46,609 nucleotides of DNA, taken from NCBI GenBank assembly GCA_012517325.1, contig JAAYVF010000067.1, forward strand, positions 1-46,609. Reading direction: 5' to 3'. A program made the translations under genes and the position numbers. The DNA is from Myxococcales bacterium (GTDB lineage Bacteria > Lernaellota > Lernaellaia > Lernaellales > Lernaellaceae). The stretch's first letter is position 1; the number at the start of each line of letters is the position of its first letter. The notes under the pieces are model-generated. The model was not told the DNA's origin and searched no databases. It saw nothing but the letters and a program-made list of their open reading frames with translations. Below are positions 34,117-42,154 of the stretch, piece after piece.

Positions 34117-35499
34117 ATGAAAAAGATGGTTGTCATCGGTTTGGACTGTGCGGAACCGTCGCTCGTTTTCGACCAGTTCGCCGACCTCATGCCCAACACC
34201 CAGGCCTTGATGAAACGCGGCGTTTACGGCCCGATGCGCAGCACCGATCCGCCGATCACCGTGCCCGCCTGGACCTCCATGATGACCAGCAAGGATCCGG
34301 GCCAGCTCGGCGTCTACGGTTTCCGCAACCGCGCCGATTACACCTACAAGGGCCTGTTCTTCGCCAACGACGAGTACATCAAGGAAAAGCGGGTCTGGAA
34401 CTACCTGTCGCGCGCCCGCCTCAGCTCCTTCGTGCTCAGCGTGCCGCAGACCTATCCGCCCAAACCGCTGCGCGGCGTACTGGCGGCCTGCTTCCTGACT
34501 CCGAGCAAGGAAGTGCAGTGGACGCAGCCGAAAGAGGCGGCGGCCGAGATCGACGCGCTGGCTGACGGTGACTACATCATCGACGTCAAGGACTTCCGCA
34601 CCGACAACAAAGACTGGCTGCTGCAGCAGATCTACCTGATGACCGAACGCCGCTTCAAGGTGTTTCGCGAGATGGTGCGGCGCGGCGAGCACGACTTCTA
34701 CATGATGGTCGAGATGGGCGTCGACCGCATCCACCATGCGTTCTGGCGCTATCACGACAAGAATCACCGCCTGTACGAAAAAGGCCATAAGTACGAATTC
34801 GCCATCCGCGACTACTACCAGTACCTCGACGCGCGGATCGGCGAACTTTTGCAAGTCATCGACGACGAAACCGCCGTGATGATCGTTTCCGACCACGGCG
34901 CCAAGACGATGGTCGGCGCGATCTGCATCAACGAGTGGCTGATGTCCAAGGGCTACCTGGCGCTGGCCGAACAGCCCGCGACGCCGATGAGCCTCAAGAC
35001 CAAGATGATCGACTGGTCGAAAACCTCGGTGTGGGGCGAAGGCGGCTACTACAGTCGCATCTTCTTCAACGTCAAGGGCCGCGAGCCCGAGGGCATCATC
35101 GACCCGGCCGACTACGACGCGTTCCGCGACAAGGTGCAGGCCGACTTCGAGGCGATCACCGATGAAAACGGCCGGAACATCGGCACGGTGGTGCTCCGCC
35201 CCGAAAAGATCTACCACACGGTCAACGGCATCGCGCCGGATCTGATCGTCTACTTCGGCAACCTCGACTGGCGCAGCGCCGCGCAGATCGGCACCGGCAA
35301 GATCCACATCTACGAAAACGACACCGGCCCCGACGACGCCAATCACGCCCAACACGGCATCGTGATCCTGGCGCTGCCGGGCGGCCAGCAACCGCCGCAG
35401 CGGGACGGCTATTCGATCTTCGGCGTCGCTCCAACCATTCTGGACTTCCTGGGCGTCGAAATTCCGTCCGACATGATCGGCACCAGCTTTTTGAAATAG
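34117..35499 (+). CDS. Type I phosphodiesterase/nucleotide pyrophosphatase-like protein
   Basis: This 460-residue protein has the alkaline-phosphatase-superfamily fold of type I phosphodiesterases. The N-terminal metal motif is [11 protein letters not shown], the nucleophile region is [21 protein letters not shown] (Thr in TVPAWTS), and the later motifs are [23 protein letters not shown] and DDANHAQHG. There is no signal peptide, so it is predicted cytoplasmic. It sits between sat and cysC with 13- and 14-base gaps, clearly in one operon. A role on a nucleotide or sulfated/phosphorylated intermediate of APS/PAPS metabolism fits the position but is unproven. Confidence 0.87.
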   Translation: MKKMVVIGLDCAEPSLVFDQFADLMPNTQALMKRGVYGPMRSTDPPITVPAWTSMMTSKDPGQLGVYGFRNRADYTYKGLFFANDEYIKEKRVWNYLSRARLSSFVLSVPQTYPPKPLRGVLAACFLTPSKEVQWTQPKEAAAEIDALADGDYIIDVKDFRTDNKDWLLQQIYLMTERRFKVFREMVRRGEHDFYMMVEMGVDRIHHAFWRYHDKNHRLYEKGHKYEFAIRDYYQYLDARIGELLQVIDDETAVMIVSDHGAKTMVGAICINEWLMSKGYLALAEQPATPMSLKTKMIDWSKTSVWGEGGYYSRIFFNVKGREPEGIIDPADYDAFRDKVQADFEAITDENGRNIGTVVLRPEKIYHTVNGIAPDLIVYFGNLDWRSAAQIGTGKIHIYENDTGPDDANHAQHGIVILALPGGQQPPQRDGYSIFGVAPTILDFLGVEIPSDMIGTSFLK

Positions 35500-35513
35500 A
35501 AAGGAATCCCACG

Positions 35514-36116
35514 ATGCAAAAAGGTTTCACTTTGTGGTTCACCGGCCTCTCCGGCTCCGGCAAATCCACGCTGGCCCAATTGGGCGAAGAAACGCTGCTC
35601 GAGCGCGGCCTGAACGTCGAAATGCTCGACGGCGATGTCGTGCGCACCAACCTCAGCAAGGGCCTTGGTTTCAGCAAGGAAGACCGAGACATCAACATCC
35701 GCCGCATCGGCTTCGTCTGCCATCTGCTCAGCCGGAACGGCGTCGTGGCGATCGCCGCCGCCATCAGCCCTTACAAGGCGATCCGCAACGAGAACCGCAA
35801 GCTCATCGGCCGCTTCGTCGAAGTGTACGTCGAGTGCCCGCTCGACACGCTCGTCGAACGCGACGTGAAGGGCCTCTACAAGAAGGCGCTGGCCGGCGAA
35901 ATCAAGGAATTCACGGGCGTCTCCGACCCGTACGAAGCCCCGGAAAAGCCGGAAATCCACGTCAATTCCGCCACCGAAACGGTGCAGGAATCGCATGACA
36001 AGATCATCCGCACCCTCGAGCTGATGGGCTACATTCCGGCGGCCGACGGCGCCGACTACAGCCCCGAGGAAGAAGAGAAGATCAAGAAACGCCTGAAGGA
36101 TCTGGGTTACCTGTAA
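35514..36116 (+). CDS. cysC: Adenylylsulfate kinase (APS kinase) with C-terminal tail
   Basis: This 200-residue protein phosphorylates APS to PAPS. It has the P-loop GLSGSGKST (11-19), [26 protein letters not shown] and the [11 protein letters not shown] substrate loop. The kinase domain ends near residue 178. An extra tail, [18 protein letters not shown], follows and matches the end of the RHH protein encoded at 32642. With sat it forms a complete PAPS pathway. No sulfotransferase or PAPS reductase is visible in the window. Two terminators follow. Confidence 0.95.
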   Translation: MQKGFTLWFTGLSGSGKSTLAQLGEETLLERGLNVEMLDGDVVRTNLSKGLGFSKEDRDINIRRIGFVCHLLSRNGVVAIAAAISPYKAIRNENRKLIGRFVEVYVECPLDTLVERDVKGLYKKALAGEIKEFTGVSDPYEAPEKPEIHVNSATETVQESHDKIIRTLELMGYIPAADGADYSPEEEEKIKKRLKDLGYL

Positions 36117-36123
36117 GCGATCG

Positions 36124-36144
36124 ACGGGGTTCGACCCGTTTTTT
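36124..36144 (+). terminator. Rho-independent terminator 1 after cysC
   Basis: ACGGG (36124-36128) pairs with CCCGT (36135-36139) over GTTCGA and is followed by TTTTT. It is short but well placed, 8 bases after the stop. Confidence 0.65.
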
Positions 36145-36145
36145 C

Positions 36146-36186
36146 CCCGGCAAACGGCAGTAGGCCATCCCGTTTGCCGGGTTTTT
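36146..36186 (+). terminator. Rho-independent terminator 2 after cysC
   Basis: CCCGGCAAACG (36146-36156) pairs with CGTTTGCCGGG (36171-36181) and is followed by TTTTT. It probably ends the sat-cysC transcript and separates it from the convergent gene. Confidence 0.88.
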
Positions 36187-36195
36187 ATTTAAGGC

Positions 36196-36681
36196 TCATT
36201 TCTTGTCGCGCGTGATACGGAAGCCGTAATTCGAATCCTCGCCGCTGCCGCCGGCAGTGAAGAGAAAAAGGTAACCGGCGTGGGACCACTGCAGCCCGGC
36301 CCCGACTTTTTTCCCCTCGCCGACGTGCTTTTCCAGCCATTGCTTGAGCAACTGGGCGGTCGGATTCTGATCTTTCATGTAGGCGTCGATCAGCAGGCCG
36401 GTCAATTTCCCGTGCGCGTCGAAATCGAAGCAGAGGGTCAGCGGGGCCTGCCCTTCGACCGCCTGAAAATCGTATTGAATGCGCTCCGCCGTCAGGATCG
36501 ACGGCATTTCGCTTTTAAGGATTTTGCCGAGTGCCTTTTGGATTTCGTCGTGGGTGCTGTTTTCCGTCAGAATCAGCTTTTTCCCGTTTTTGATTTCGAT
36601 CGGCACCCCGTCGGCGTTCTGCGCGTAGCCGACCGCGACGAACGCCAATAAAAATACCAATACCGCCGTCACCAATCGCAT
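36196..36681 (-). CDS. Small secreted protein, unknown function
   Basis: This 161-residue precursor starts at ATG 36681 (GGGGGG upstream) with a signal peptide VTAVLVFLLAFVAVGYAQ and no lipobox. The mature part is alpha/beta, with LILTENSTHDEIQKALGKIL, FDFDAHGKLTGLLIDAYMK and a Gly-rich C terminus (FLFTAGGSGEDSNYGFRITR). I do not recognise a family. The frame remains open upstream to 37095, but that part overlaps the DUF4143 gene and lacks a signal. It is divergent from the ATPase gene. Confidence 0.72.
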   Translation of the reverse strand: MRLVTAVLVFLLAFVAVGYAQNADGVPIEIKNGKKLILTENSTHDEIQKALGKILKSEMPSILTAERIQYDFQAVEGQAPLTLCFDFDAHGKLTGLLIDAYMKDQNPTAQLLKQWLEKHVGEGKKVGAGLQWSHAGYLFLFTAGGSGEDSNYGFRITRDKK

Positions 36682-36868
36682 GACACCCCCCGAATGGTGT
36701 TGATTCGCTTCGCGCCATCGCCGCACCGGGCGCGATCGATTTTCCCTCCGCGGCCTGACTGATGCAACCGGCCGGCCATGAGCGACAAGATCGCCGGTCA
36801 CTTTCGGCCCTTTGGAGGCTTGCAATTTTGCATTTGAAATGCATAATTGCACATGGAGGTGTGAACCA

Positions 36869-38092
36869 ATGGCTTGGAAATATCTCCCGCGCGCGCTGGA
36901 ACCGGCACTGAAAAGGGCCGTCCGGGAATTCCCGGCGGTCGTGCTGATCGGGCCGCGCCAGTCCGGAAAAACCACCCTGCTCAAGCACCTCTTCGGTCGA
37001 AGCCATGAATACGTTTCGCTGGAGCCGCCGGACGTCCGCGCCGCGGCCAACGCCGATCCGCGCGGCTTTTTGGCGCTGCATCCCGCGCCGGTCATTTTCG
37101 ACGAGGTGCAATACGCGCCGGACCTCTTGCCTTACCTTAAAGAAACGATCGACGCCCGGCGCCTGAAATACGGCCAATATCTGTTGACCGGCTCGCAAAA
37201 CTTGTTGCTGATGGAGCGGGTCACCGAATCGCTGGCCGGTCGCACCGCGGTGCTTCGCCTCCTGCCACTTTCCCACCAAGAGGCGATCGGGCGTCATGAC
37301 GCGCCTTTGCCCTGGGAAACCGGCAACGGAGCAAAACGGCGGCCCGGTCCCGCCGCACCGGTCCGCTGGTCCGATTTTATCCGGGGTGGCTATCCGGAAT
37401 TGGTCGCCAATCCCAAGCGGGATATCGGCCTTTGGCACGCGAGCTACGTCCAGACATACTTGGAACGCGACGTGCGTCTCTTGCGTCAGGTCGGCGAACT
37501 TGGCCTGTTTCAGAATTTTTTACGTGTGATCGCGGCGCGAAGCGGCGGTTTGTTGAATCTCGCGGACGTGGCCCGTGATATCGGCGTGGCGGTCAATACG
37601 GCCAAAGCCTGGCTTTCGGTCTTGGAAACATCCTTCCAGGTGTTCGTTTTGCGTCCCTATTTCACCAATATCGGCAAGCGACTCGTCAAAACACCGAAGG
37701 TTTACCTGACGGACGTGGGGACGCTTTGTTACCTGGTAGGGCTTCGCGATCCCGCGCACGCGGCCGCCGGCCCCATGGGCGGCGCCATTTTCGAAACGGC
37801 CGTTCTGATGGAAATCGTGAAAACCCTGGTGCATCGCGGCGAGGAACCACACCTCTACTTTTGGCGAACCGCGACCGGTTCGGAAGTAGACATTTTAGTG
37901 GAAGCGGGTGGAAAGCTGGTGCCCGTCGAGGTCAAACTATCGGCGACTCCGCAGCCCGAGATGGCCGCCGGGATAAAGTCCTTTCGCGCGGCCTTGGGAA
38001 ACCGGGCGGCGCCGGGCTTGATCATTCATTCGGGAGATATTCGGCTTCCGCTGGCACCCGAAATCACGGCCCTGCCGTTCACGGATCTCTAG
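36869..38092 (+). CDS. AAA ATPase with DUF4143 nuclease-like domain
   Basis: This 407-residue protein has the P-loop GPRQSGKTT (28-36) and a Walker-B-like VIFDEVQYAPDL (75-86), followed by GQYLLTGSQN and the LPLSHQEA motif of the AAA_14/DUF4143 family. The C-terminal part carries EVDILVE...VPVEVK, the Asp...Glu-x-Lys pattern of a PD-(D/E)XK nuclease-like fold, and a winged-helix-like middle (LLNLADVARDIGVAVNTAK). Such genes are abundant, mobile and of unknown role. ATG 36869 has TGGAGGTG upstream. There is no obvious partner; nearby genes are unrelated in function. Confidence 0.87.
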   Translation: MAWKYLPRALEPALKRAVREFPAVVLIGPRQSGKTTLLKHLFGRSHEYVSLEPPDVRAAANADPRGFLALHPAPVIFDEVQYAPDLLPYLKETIDARRLKYGQYLLTGSQNLLLMERVTESLAGRTAVLRLLPLSHQEAIGRHDAPLPWETGNGAKRRPGPAAPVRWSDFIRGGYPELVANPKRDIGLWHASYVQTYLERDVRLLRQVGELGLFQNFLRVIAARSGGLLNLADVARDIGVAVNTAKAWLSVLETSFQVFVLRPYFTNIGKRLVKTPKVYLTDVGTLCYLVGLRDPAHAAAGPMGGAIFETAVLMEIVKTLVHRGEEPHLYFWRTATGSEVDILVEAGGKLVPVEVKLSATPQPEMAAGIKSFRAALGNRAAPGLIIHSGDIRLPLAPEITALPFTDL

Positions 38093-38133
38093 CCACCCGA
38101 TTCATCTGGATGGCGGATGCGGAGATTCGGCCC

Positions 38134-38694
38134 TTACTTCGCCGGTTGTTGCACGCCCGAGAGGCGCAGCAGCCGCGCGACGCGGCCGGTATAATTATTT
38201 TCGCCGCAGTACGCGGCCAACCCGCCCACCATGTAGCCGTTGTTTTCCTTGGCGGTCAGCGTCAGGCTGTAGGAAATCGGCTCGTCGCCGCATTTGCCGC
38301 CGGGCACCGACGGCCCCTGCAGTTTAAGCATGATCATGCGGCCGTTCGCTTCGGGGAACTGCCACAACTTGCCCGACCCTTGCAGCGTTGTCCCGGCCGT
38401 CACCACGTCGAACCCCTGTCCCGGAATCAGCGCGCCTTCGAGCGTTCCGTCGGCGTACTGCTTCATTTTTAAAACGGCCTGAAACTCCACCTCGAACGAC
38501 AAGTTAAACTGAAACAGCTCGACCGGACCGGTCGAGCTGTCGTCGTCATCGTCATCCGCCGCGTCGTCGTCGGCCGGAGCCGCGTCGTCGTCGGCCGGCT
38601 GATTGTCGTTGTCGTCGTCATCGTCGTTTTTGTCGCACGCCGCAACCGCGAAAAGCAGCGCCAGAACCAACCAGAGCAAAGCGATTTTTTTCAT
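38134..38694 (-). CDS. Asp-tethered lipoprotein, unknown function
   Basis: This 186-residue precursor has the lipobox LLFAVAAC (Cys20), then an Asp-rich tether to about residue 52 with short Ala/Pro breaks, then a beta-rich domain of about 130 residues (ELFQFNLSFEVEFQAVLKMK and later strands). Two Cys occur (GGKCGDE and AAYCGEN), possibly a disulfide. No family is recognised. It lies directly downstream of the GH57/38-like gene, 9 bases after its stop, so the two form a small operon. Confidence 0.8.
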   Translation of the reverse strand: MKKIALLWLVLALLFAVAACDKNDDDDDNDNQPADDDAAPADDDAADDDDDDSSTGPVELFQFNLSFEVEFQAVLKMKQYADGTLEGALIPGQGFDVVTAGTTLQGSGKLWQFPEANGRMIMLKLQGPSVPGGKCGDEPISYSLTLTAKENNGYMVGGLAAYCGENNYTGRVARLLRLSGVQQPAK

Positions 38695-38703
38695 TGCCGC
38701 CTC

Positions 38704-40500
38704 CTAGCGCGCCAGAACCGGGTGAACGTTGACGCGATCGGCCAGCGTCAGCGCGTCGGCCGCGGAACCTTGCACCACGTAGAAGACCCAGGTGATCGTT
38801 TCGAACCACGGCGCCGTCTGATCCTCGAACCGCACGTTGCGCGTACTCGGTTCGATGTACGCGCCGACGTGCTCGTTCGCCGCGTCCTTCACCAGCCATG
38901 TGCCGTCGCCCAGGCCGATCAATCCGGTCGGCGCCGGCAGGTACCAGAATTCGAAGTTGAAGTCGGCCCACGGATACGAGCGCACCTCGTCGTCGATCAA
39001 CGCCGTGGTCGTCAGTATCTCGTCACCCGTGCCCGGGAAGGTGACAAATAGCTCGCGGGCTTTTTTGTTTTCACTGTCGCTGAAGGCGATCTCCAGCCGC
39101 CACGTGGCCGGGTCTTCGGATACCTGGAACCATTTGGTCTTGAAGGTCCGGTCCTTGGCCTGCACCAGAATTTGGAACGGCCCCTGGGGCACTTTTTCGC
39201 CCGGCTTCTCGTATTCGCCAGCGGTCACTTCGCCGTTCGCCGTGTCGATCAGCACGTTTTCCAGGCTCAAGGCCGTCTTGGCTTCCTCGATGACGTCGCG
39301 CGCGATGCGGATCGCTTCCGCCGCGCTGGCGATCACGTACTCGACCTCGCCGCGATACGGGTTGATGCCCGAGCCGTCGGAAACGTCGGCGTTGTGCAGT
39401 TGCCGCCAGGCTTCGTCGAGCACCGCCGCGCGATCCAGGCCGGCCTGTTCGGCGATCGTTTCGGCGGCGAGGATTTCCTGGTGCGCCTGGTAGGCTAGCG
39501 AACGCACGTGATTGTCGCGTTCGTCCTTTCGCCACAGGCCGCCGCGGCCCAGCCACATCGAAACGCCTTCGGTGCTGTCCGGCTGCCAGGTTCCGTCCAG
39601 CAGGCGCGGCGCCGGTTCGGGGTCGATGCCCGCGTCCAGCAGGTCGTTCACGTAGTCGCTGATCGAGCCGATCTTGTAGCCGTCGGCCTCCTTTTCCATC
39701 AGGCCGGCCTCGTATTCCGCGACGGAACCTTCCTGGTAGTGGAAGAACCAGGGGAAGTAGGGATCGAAATCGCCGGTGGCCATCTTCTCGCCGTCGTCCA
39801 GGAAGCTCCAGTCGACGTATACCTGGTTGACGTCGTCGGACACGCCTTTGCCGCCGGCGACGACATAAGTGTCGCCCATTTGATAAAAGGGCGCGGCGTC
39901 GAAATCGCCGTGCTGCCAGGACCACAGGTTTTTCGGCCAGGCGAGGATGTCGTAGCCGGTTTCGGCCATCCGCTCGGTCATGCCCTCGCCCGCCTGCCCT
40001 TCCTGGCAGAAGACCACCGGCGAGAGCGTCAGGTCGTATTGCTCGAACACCGCCTTGGCGCGGTCGTTGCTGACCTGCCAATCCTCGTACGGATAGGCGA
40101 TGAACAACTGATCGGCGTAGTGGAAGCTGACCAGTTCCACGCCGCCGGCATCGACCAGGTCGCGCAGTTGATCCAACACCTCCGGGAACCGCTCGGCCAG
40201 CACCTCGATGAAGTAGGCCTGCAATTCGATGGTGAGCGTCCAGTTCGTGTGGTGCTCGAGCAAATCCAACACCGGCACGAAGCTCTCGGTGACGATCATA
40301 TCCTCCACCTCGTCCGGGCCGATTTCCCAACTGGGGATGTCGATCGGCAACGGCACGAAGCCGTACAAGCCGCCGATCACGTACTGAATGTTGAAGTGAA
40401 ACATGGACAGGGAATATTTTACGGGATCGGCGACAGCCGCGCCGGCCGGCAATCCGAGCAACAGGATCGCCAGCAGCAACGTCGAGACCAGACGTTTCAT
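38704..40500 (-). CDS. Secreted GH57/GH38-like glycoside hydrolase
   Basis: This 598-residue precursor starts at ATG 40500 (GGAAGGTGG upstream) with a signal peptide ending AGAAVADP. The first 330 residues have a (beta/alpha)7-barrel pattern of the GH57/GH38 and polysaccharide-deacetylase superfamily: LSMFHFNIQYV, LTIELQAYFIEVL, VELVSFHYADQL, VVFCQEGQAGEG and YDILAWPKNLW. The Glu in CQEGQ is a plausible nucleophile. A helical middle and a C-terminal beta domain follow. The glycan target is unknown, and the family call rests on eye recognition. It has no Asp tether, unlike its downstream neighbour. Confidence 0.7.
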   Translation of the reverse strand: MKRLVSTLLLAILLLGLPAGAAVADPVKYSLSMFHFNIQYVIGGLYGFVPLPIDIPSWEIGPDEVEDMIVTESFVPVLDLLEHHTNWTLTIELQAYFIEVLAERFPEVLDQLRDLVDAGGVELVSFHYADQLFIAYPYEDWQVSNDRAKAVFEQYDLTLSPVVFCQEGQAGEGMTERMAETGYDILAWPKNLWSWQHGDFDAAPFYQMGDTYVVAGGKGVSDDVNQVYVDWSFLDDGEKMATGDFDPYFPWFFHYQEGSVAEYEAGLMEKEADGYKIGSISDYVNDLLDAGIDPEPAPRLLDGTWQPDSTEGVSMWLGRGGLWRKDERDNHVRSLAYQAHQEILAAETIAEQAGLDRAAVLDEAWRQLHNADVSDGSGINPYRGEVEYVIASAAEAIRIARDVIEEAKTALSLENVLIDTANGEVTAGEYEKPGEKVPQGPFQILVQAKDRTFKTKWFQVSEDPATWRLEIAFSDSENKKARELFVTFPGTGDEILTTTALIDDEVRSYPWADFNFEFWYLPAPTGLIGLGDGTWLVKDAANEHVGAYIEPSTRNVRFEDQTAPWFETITWVFYVVQGSAADALTLADRVNVHPVLAR

Positions 40501-40585
40501 GACGTTTCCACCTTCCGTATTTGAAGCTTGATTCAAAGGCGACGCTCATTATTCGGGGCGAACGCCCCGCCTGTCAAATCGGGCG

Positions 40586-41332
40586 TCAATGCACGTAAGG
40601 CGGCTCGTCGTCGTCGCCCCGCACCACGTAAAGGTTTCTTTTCTTGCCGCGCTGCTTTTCCAGTTTGCGGCGGTAATAAACGTTGCGCAGCCGTAAGTAC
40701 ATCCGATCCCAGCGCAGGAAGAGATAACCGAACAGCATGCCGCCGAGGTGGGCGAAATGCGCGATCCCGCTCTGCGACGCCGGATCGAAGGCCATGGTCA
40801 GTTCGATGACTCCCATGCCGATGACCAGCCACTTGACCTGCATGGGGATGACGAAAAACAACAGGACCGTCCGGCGCGGGAACAGGATGCCGAAGGCCAT
40901 CAGAATGCCGTAAACGATGCCCGAGGCGCCGATGACCGGCACCGGCAGAAACGGCGCGAACAGCAGTTGGCACAACCCGGCGCCGACGCCGGTGATCGCC
41001 AGGTAGAGAATGAATTTCTTCCGGCCCCACAGTTGTTCCAACTCGCCGGCGAACATCCACAACGCCAACAGATTGAAACCCAGGTGGGTCAGCGAGCCGT
41101 GAAAAAAGTGGAAGGTCAGCAGTTGGTAGACGGCGCCGCGCCAGAAGTAGGGCGCATAGAGGCCGAAGATTTCCTCCAACCCGGGCGAACCGCCCCAGCC
41201 GCGCCAGAAAATCTGCAGGATGAAACCGGCGCCGCAAATGATCATGAACGCGCGGAGCACCGGCGTGATCGGTCCGCCGAAACGGAACTGCGGCTGCGGG
41301 GTTTGCGGGCCGCCGCCCGGATAGAAACTCAT
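40586..41332 (-). CDS. Rhomboid-family intramembrane serine protease
   Basis: This 248-residue protein has six or more transmembrane helices and the rhomboid signature: HGSLTHLGFN (His83, Asn87), GASG with Ser137 as nucleophile, and AHFAHLGGMLFG with His195 as base. It cleaves transmembrane substrates within the bilayer. A Pro/Gln-rich soluble N terminus (FYPGGGPQTPQPQFRFGG) and a basic C terminus flank the core. ATG 41332 overlaps the stop of the upstream hypothetical gene (ATGA), so it is translationally coupled. Confidence 0.92.
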   Translation of the reverse strand: MSFYPGGGPQTPQPQFRFGGPITPVLRAFMIICGAGFILQIFWRGWGGSPGLEEIFGLYAPYFWRGAVYQLLTFHFFHGSLTHLGFNLLALWMFAGELEQLWGRKKFILYLAITGVGAGLCQLLFAPFLPVPVIGASGIVYGILMAFGILFPRRTVLLFFVIPMQVKWLVIGMGVIELTMAFDPASQSGIAHFAHLGGMLFGYLFLRWDRMYLRLRNVYYRRKLEKQRGKKRNLYVVRGDDDEPPYVH

Positions 41333-42138
41333 TCGCCCCTCCCTGGCCAAGCCGATTTCAAAATGCGCGCCAGCGCGTCGATTTGCAAGGCGGTGGCGCC
41401 GAAGCGCGCCCCCAGCGACGGTTTCACGTCCCGGCCGCAGCGAAACACGGTTTCCTGGTTGTATTCGATGCCGAGGGTCAAACCTTTTTCCTCGTAAGCG
41501 TCCGCCATGTAGCGGATCGCGTCCTGCGCCTGGTCGGCCAGTTTCAAGATATCCAGCGGCGACCGGACGAACAGCAGCGGATCGCCCTGGCGCACGAGAA
41601 AGAAGACCATTTTCAGGTAGGCCGGAATATCGACCAGCCGCAGCACGAGGCGGTAATCGCGTAAATCGCCGACCAGAAACGGCGCCTTGTTCTGCCGCAA
41701 CTCGTAGTGAAACGGTTCGCCGACGGCCCGCGCCAGGAAACCGGTTCCCAGATCCATGAACCGCTCGAAATCCTCCATTTCGAACAACTCGAACAACTTT
41801 TCCTGGATCCGCGGCAAGTCCAGGCGGCCGCGTTCGAAAAAGTCGAAATCGACCGTCACCCGCCAGTTGTCGCCGTAGGCGAAGCGCAGCACCGGCTGCC
41901 CGGCGAAACCCAAGGTCAACTCGCCGTCGTGGACCGCGGCGAACCGCCCCAGATGTGCGGCCATGGCATCCGGGTCGCCGGCCAGTTCCGACTGGTGATC
42001 GGAAATCGAGAATTCCTCGCCCGGCCGCCTTGCCACCAGGGTGAACTCGGCGGCGAACAGCTTTTCGAGCAACGGCAGGGACAAACGGCGCTCGTCGTGC
42101 ATGAAGCGGCAGAGCGTGGTGATCATCTTCGCGCTCAT
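41329..42138 (-). CDS. Hypothetical protein upstream of the rhomboid gene
   Basis: I do not recognise this 269-residue protein. It is soluble and mixed alpha/beta, with Phe/Asp-rich segments (VTVDFDFFERGRLDLPRI, ELFEMEDFERFMDLG) and no signal peptide or clear enzyme motif. It shares an ATGA overlap with the rhomboid gene and lies 16 bases after the stop of the acyl-CoA synthetase gene, in the same operon. Confidence 0.72.
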   Translation of the reverse strand: MSAKMITTLCRFMHDERRLSLPLLEKLFAAEFTLVARRPGEEFSISDHQSELAGDPDAMAAHLGRFAAVHDGELTLGFAGQPVLRFAYGDNWRVTVDFDFFERGRLDLPRIQEKLFELFEMEDFERFMDLGTGFLARAVGEPFHYELRQNKAPFLVGDLRDYRLVLRLVDIPAYLKMVFFLVRQGDPLLFVRSPLDILKLADQAQDAIRYMADAYEEKGLTLGIEYNQETVFRCGRDVKPSLGARFGATALQIDALARILKSAWPGRGE

Positions 42139-42154
42139 GGGCGGGCCCGGAGGA

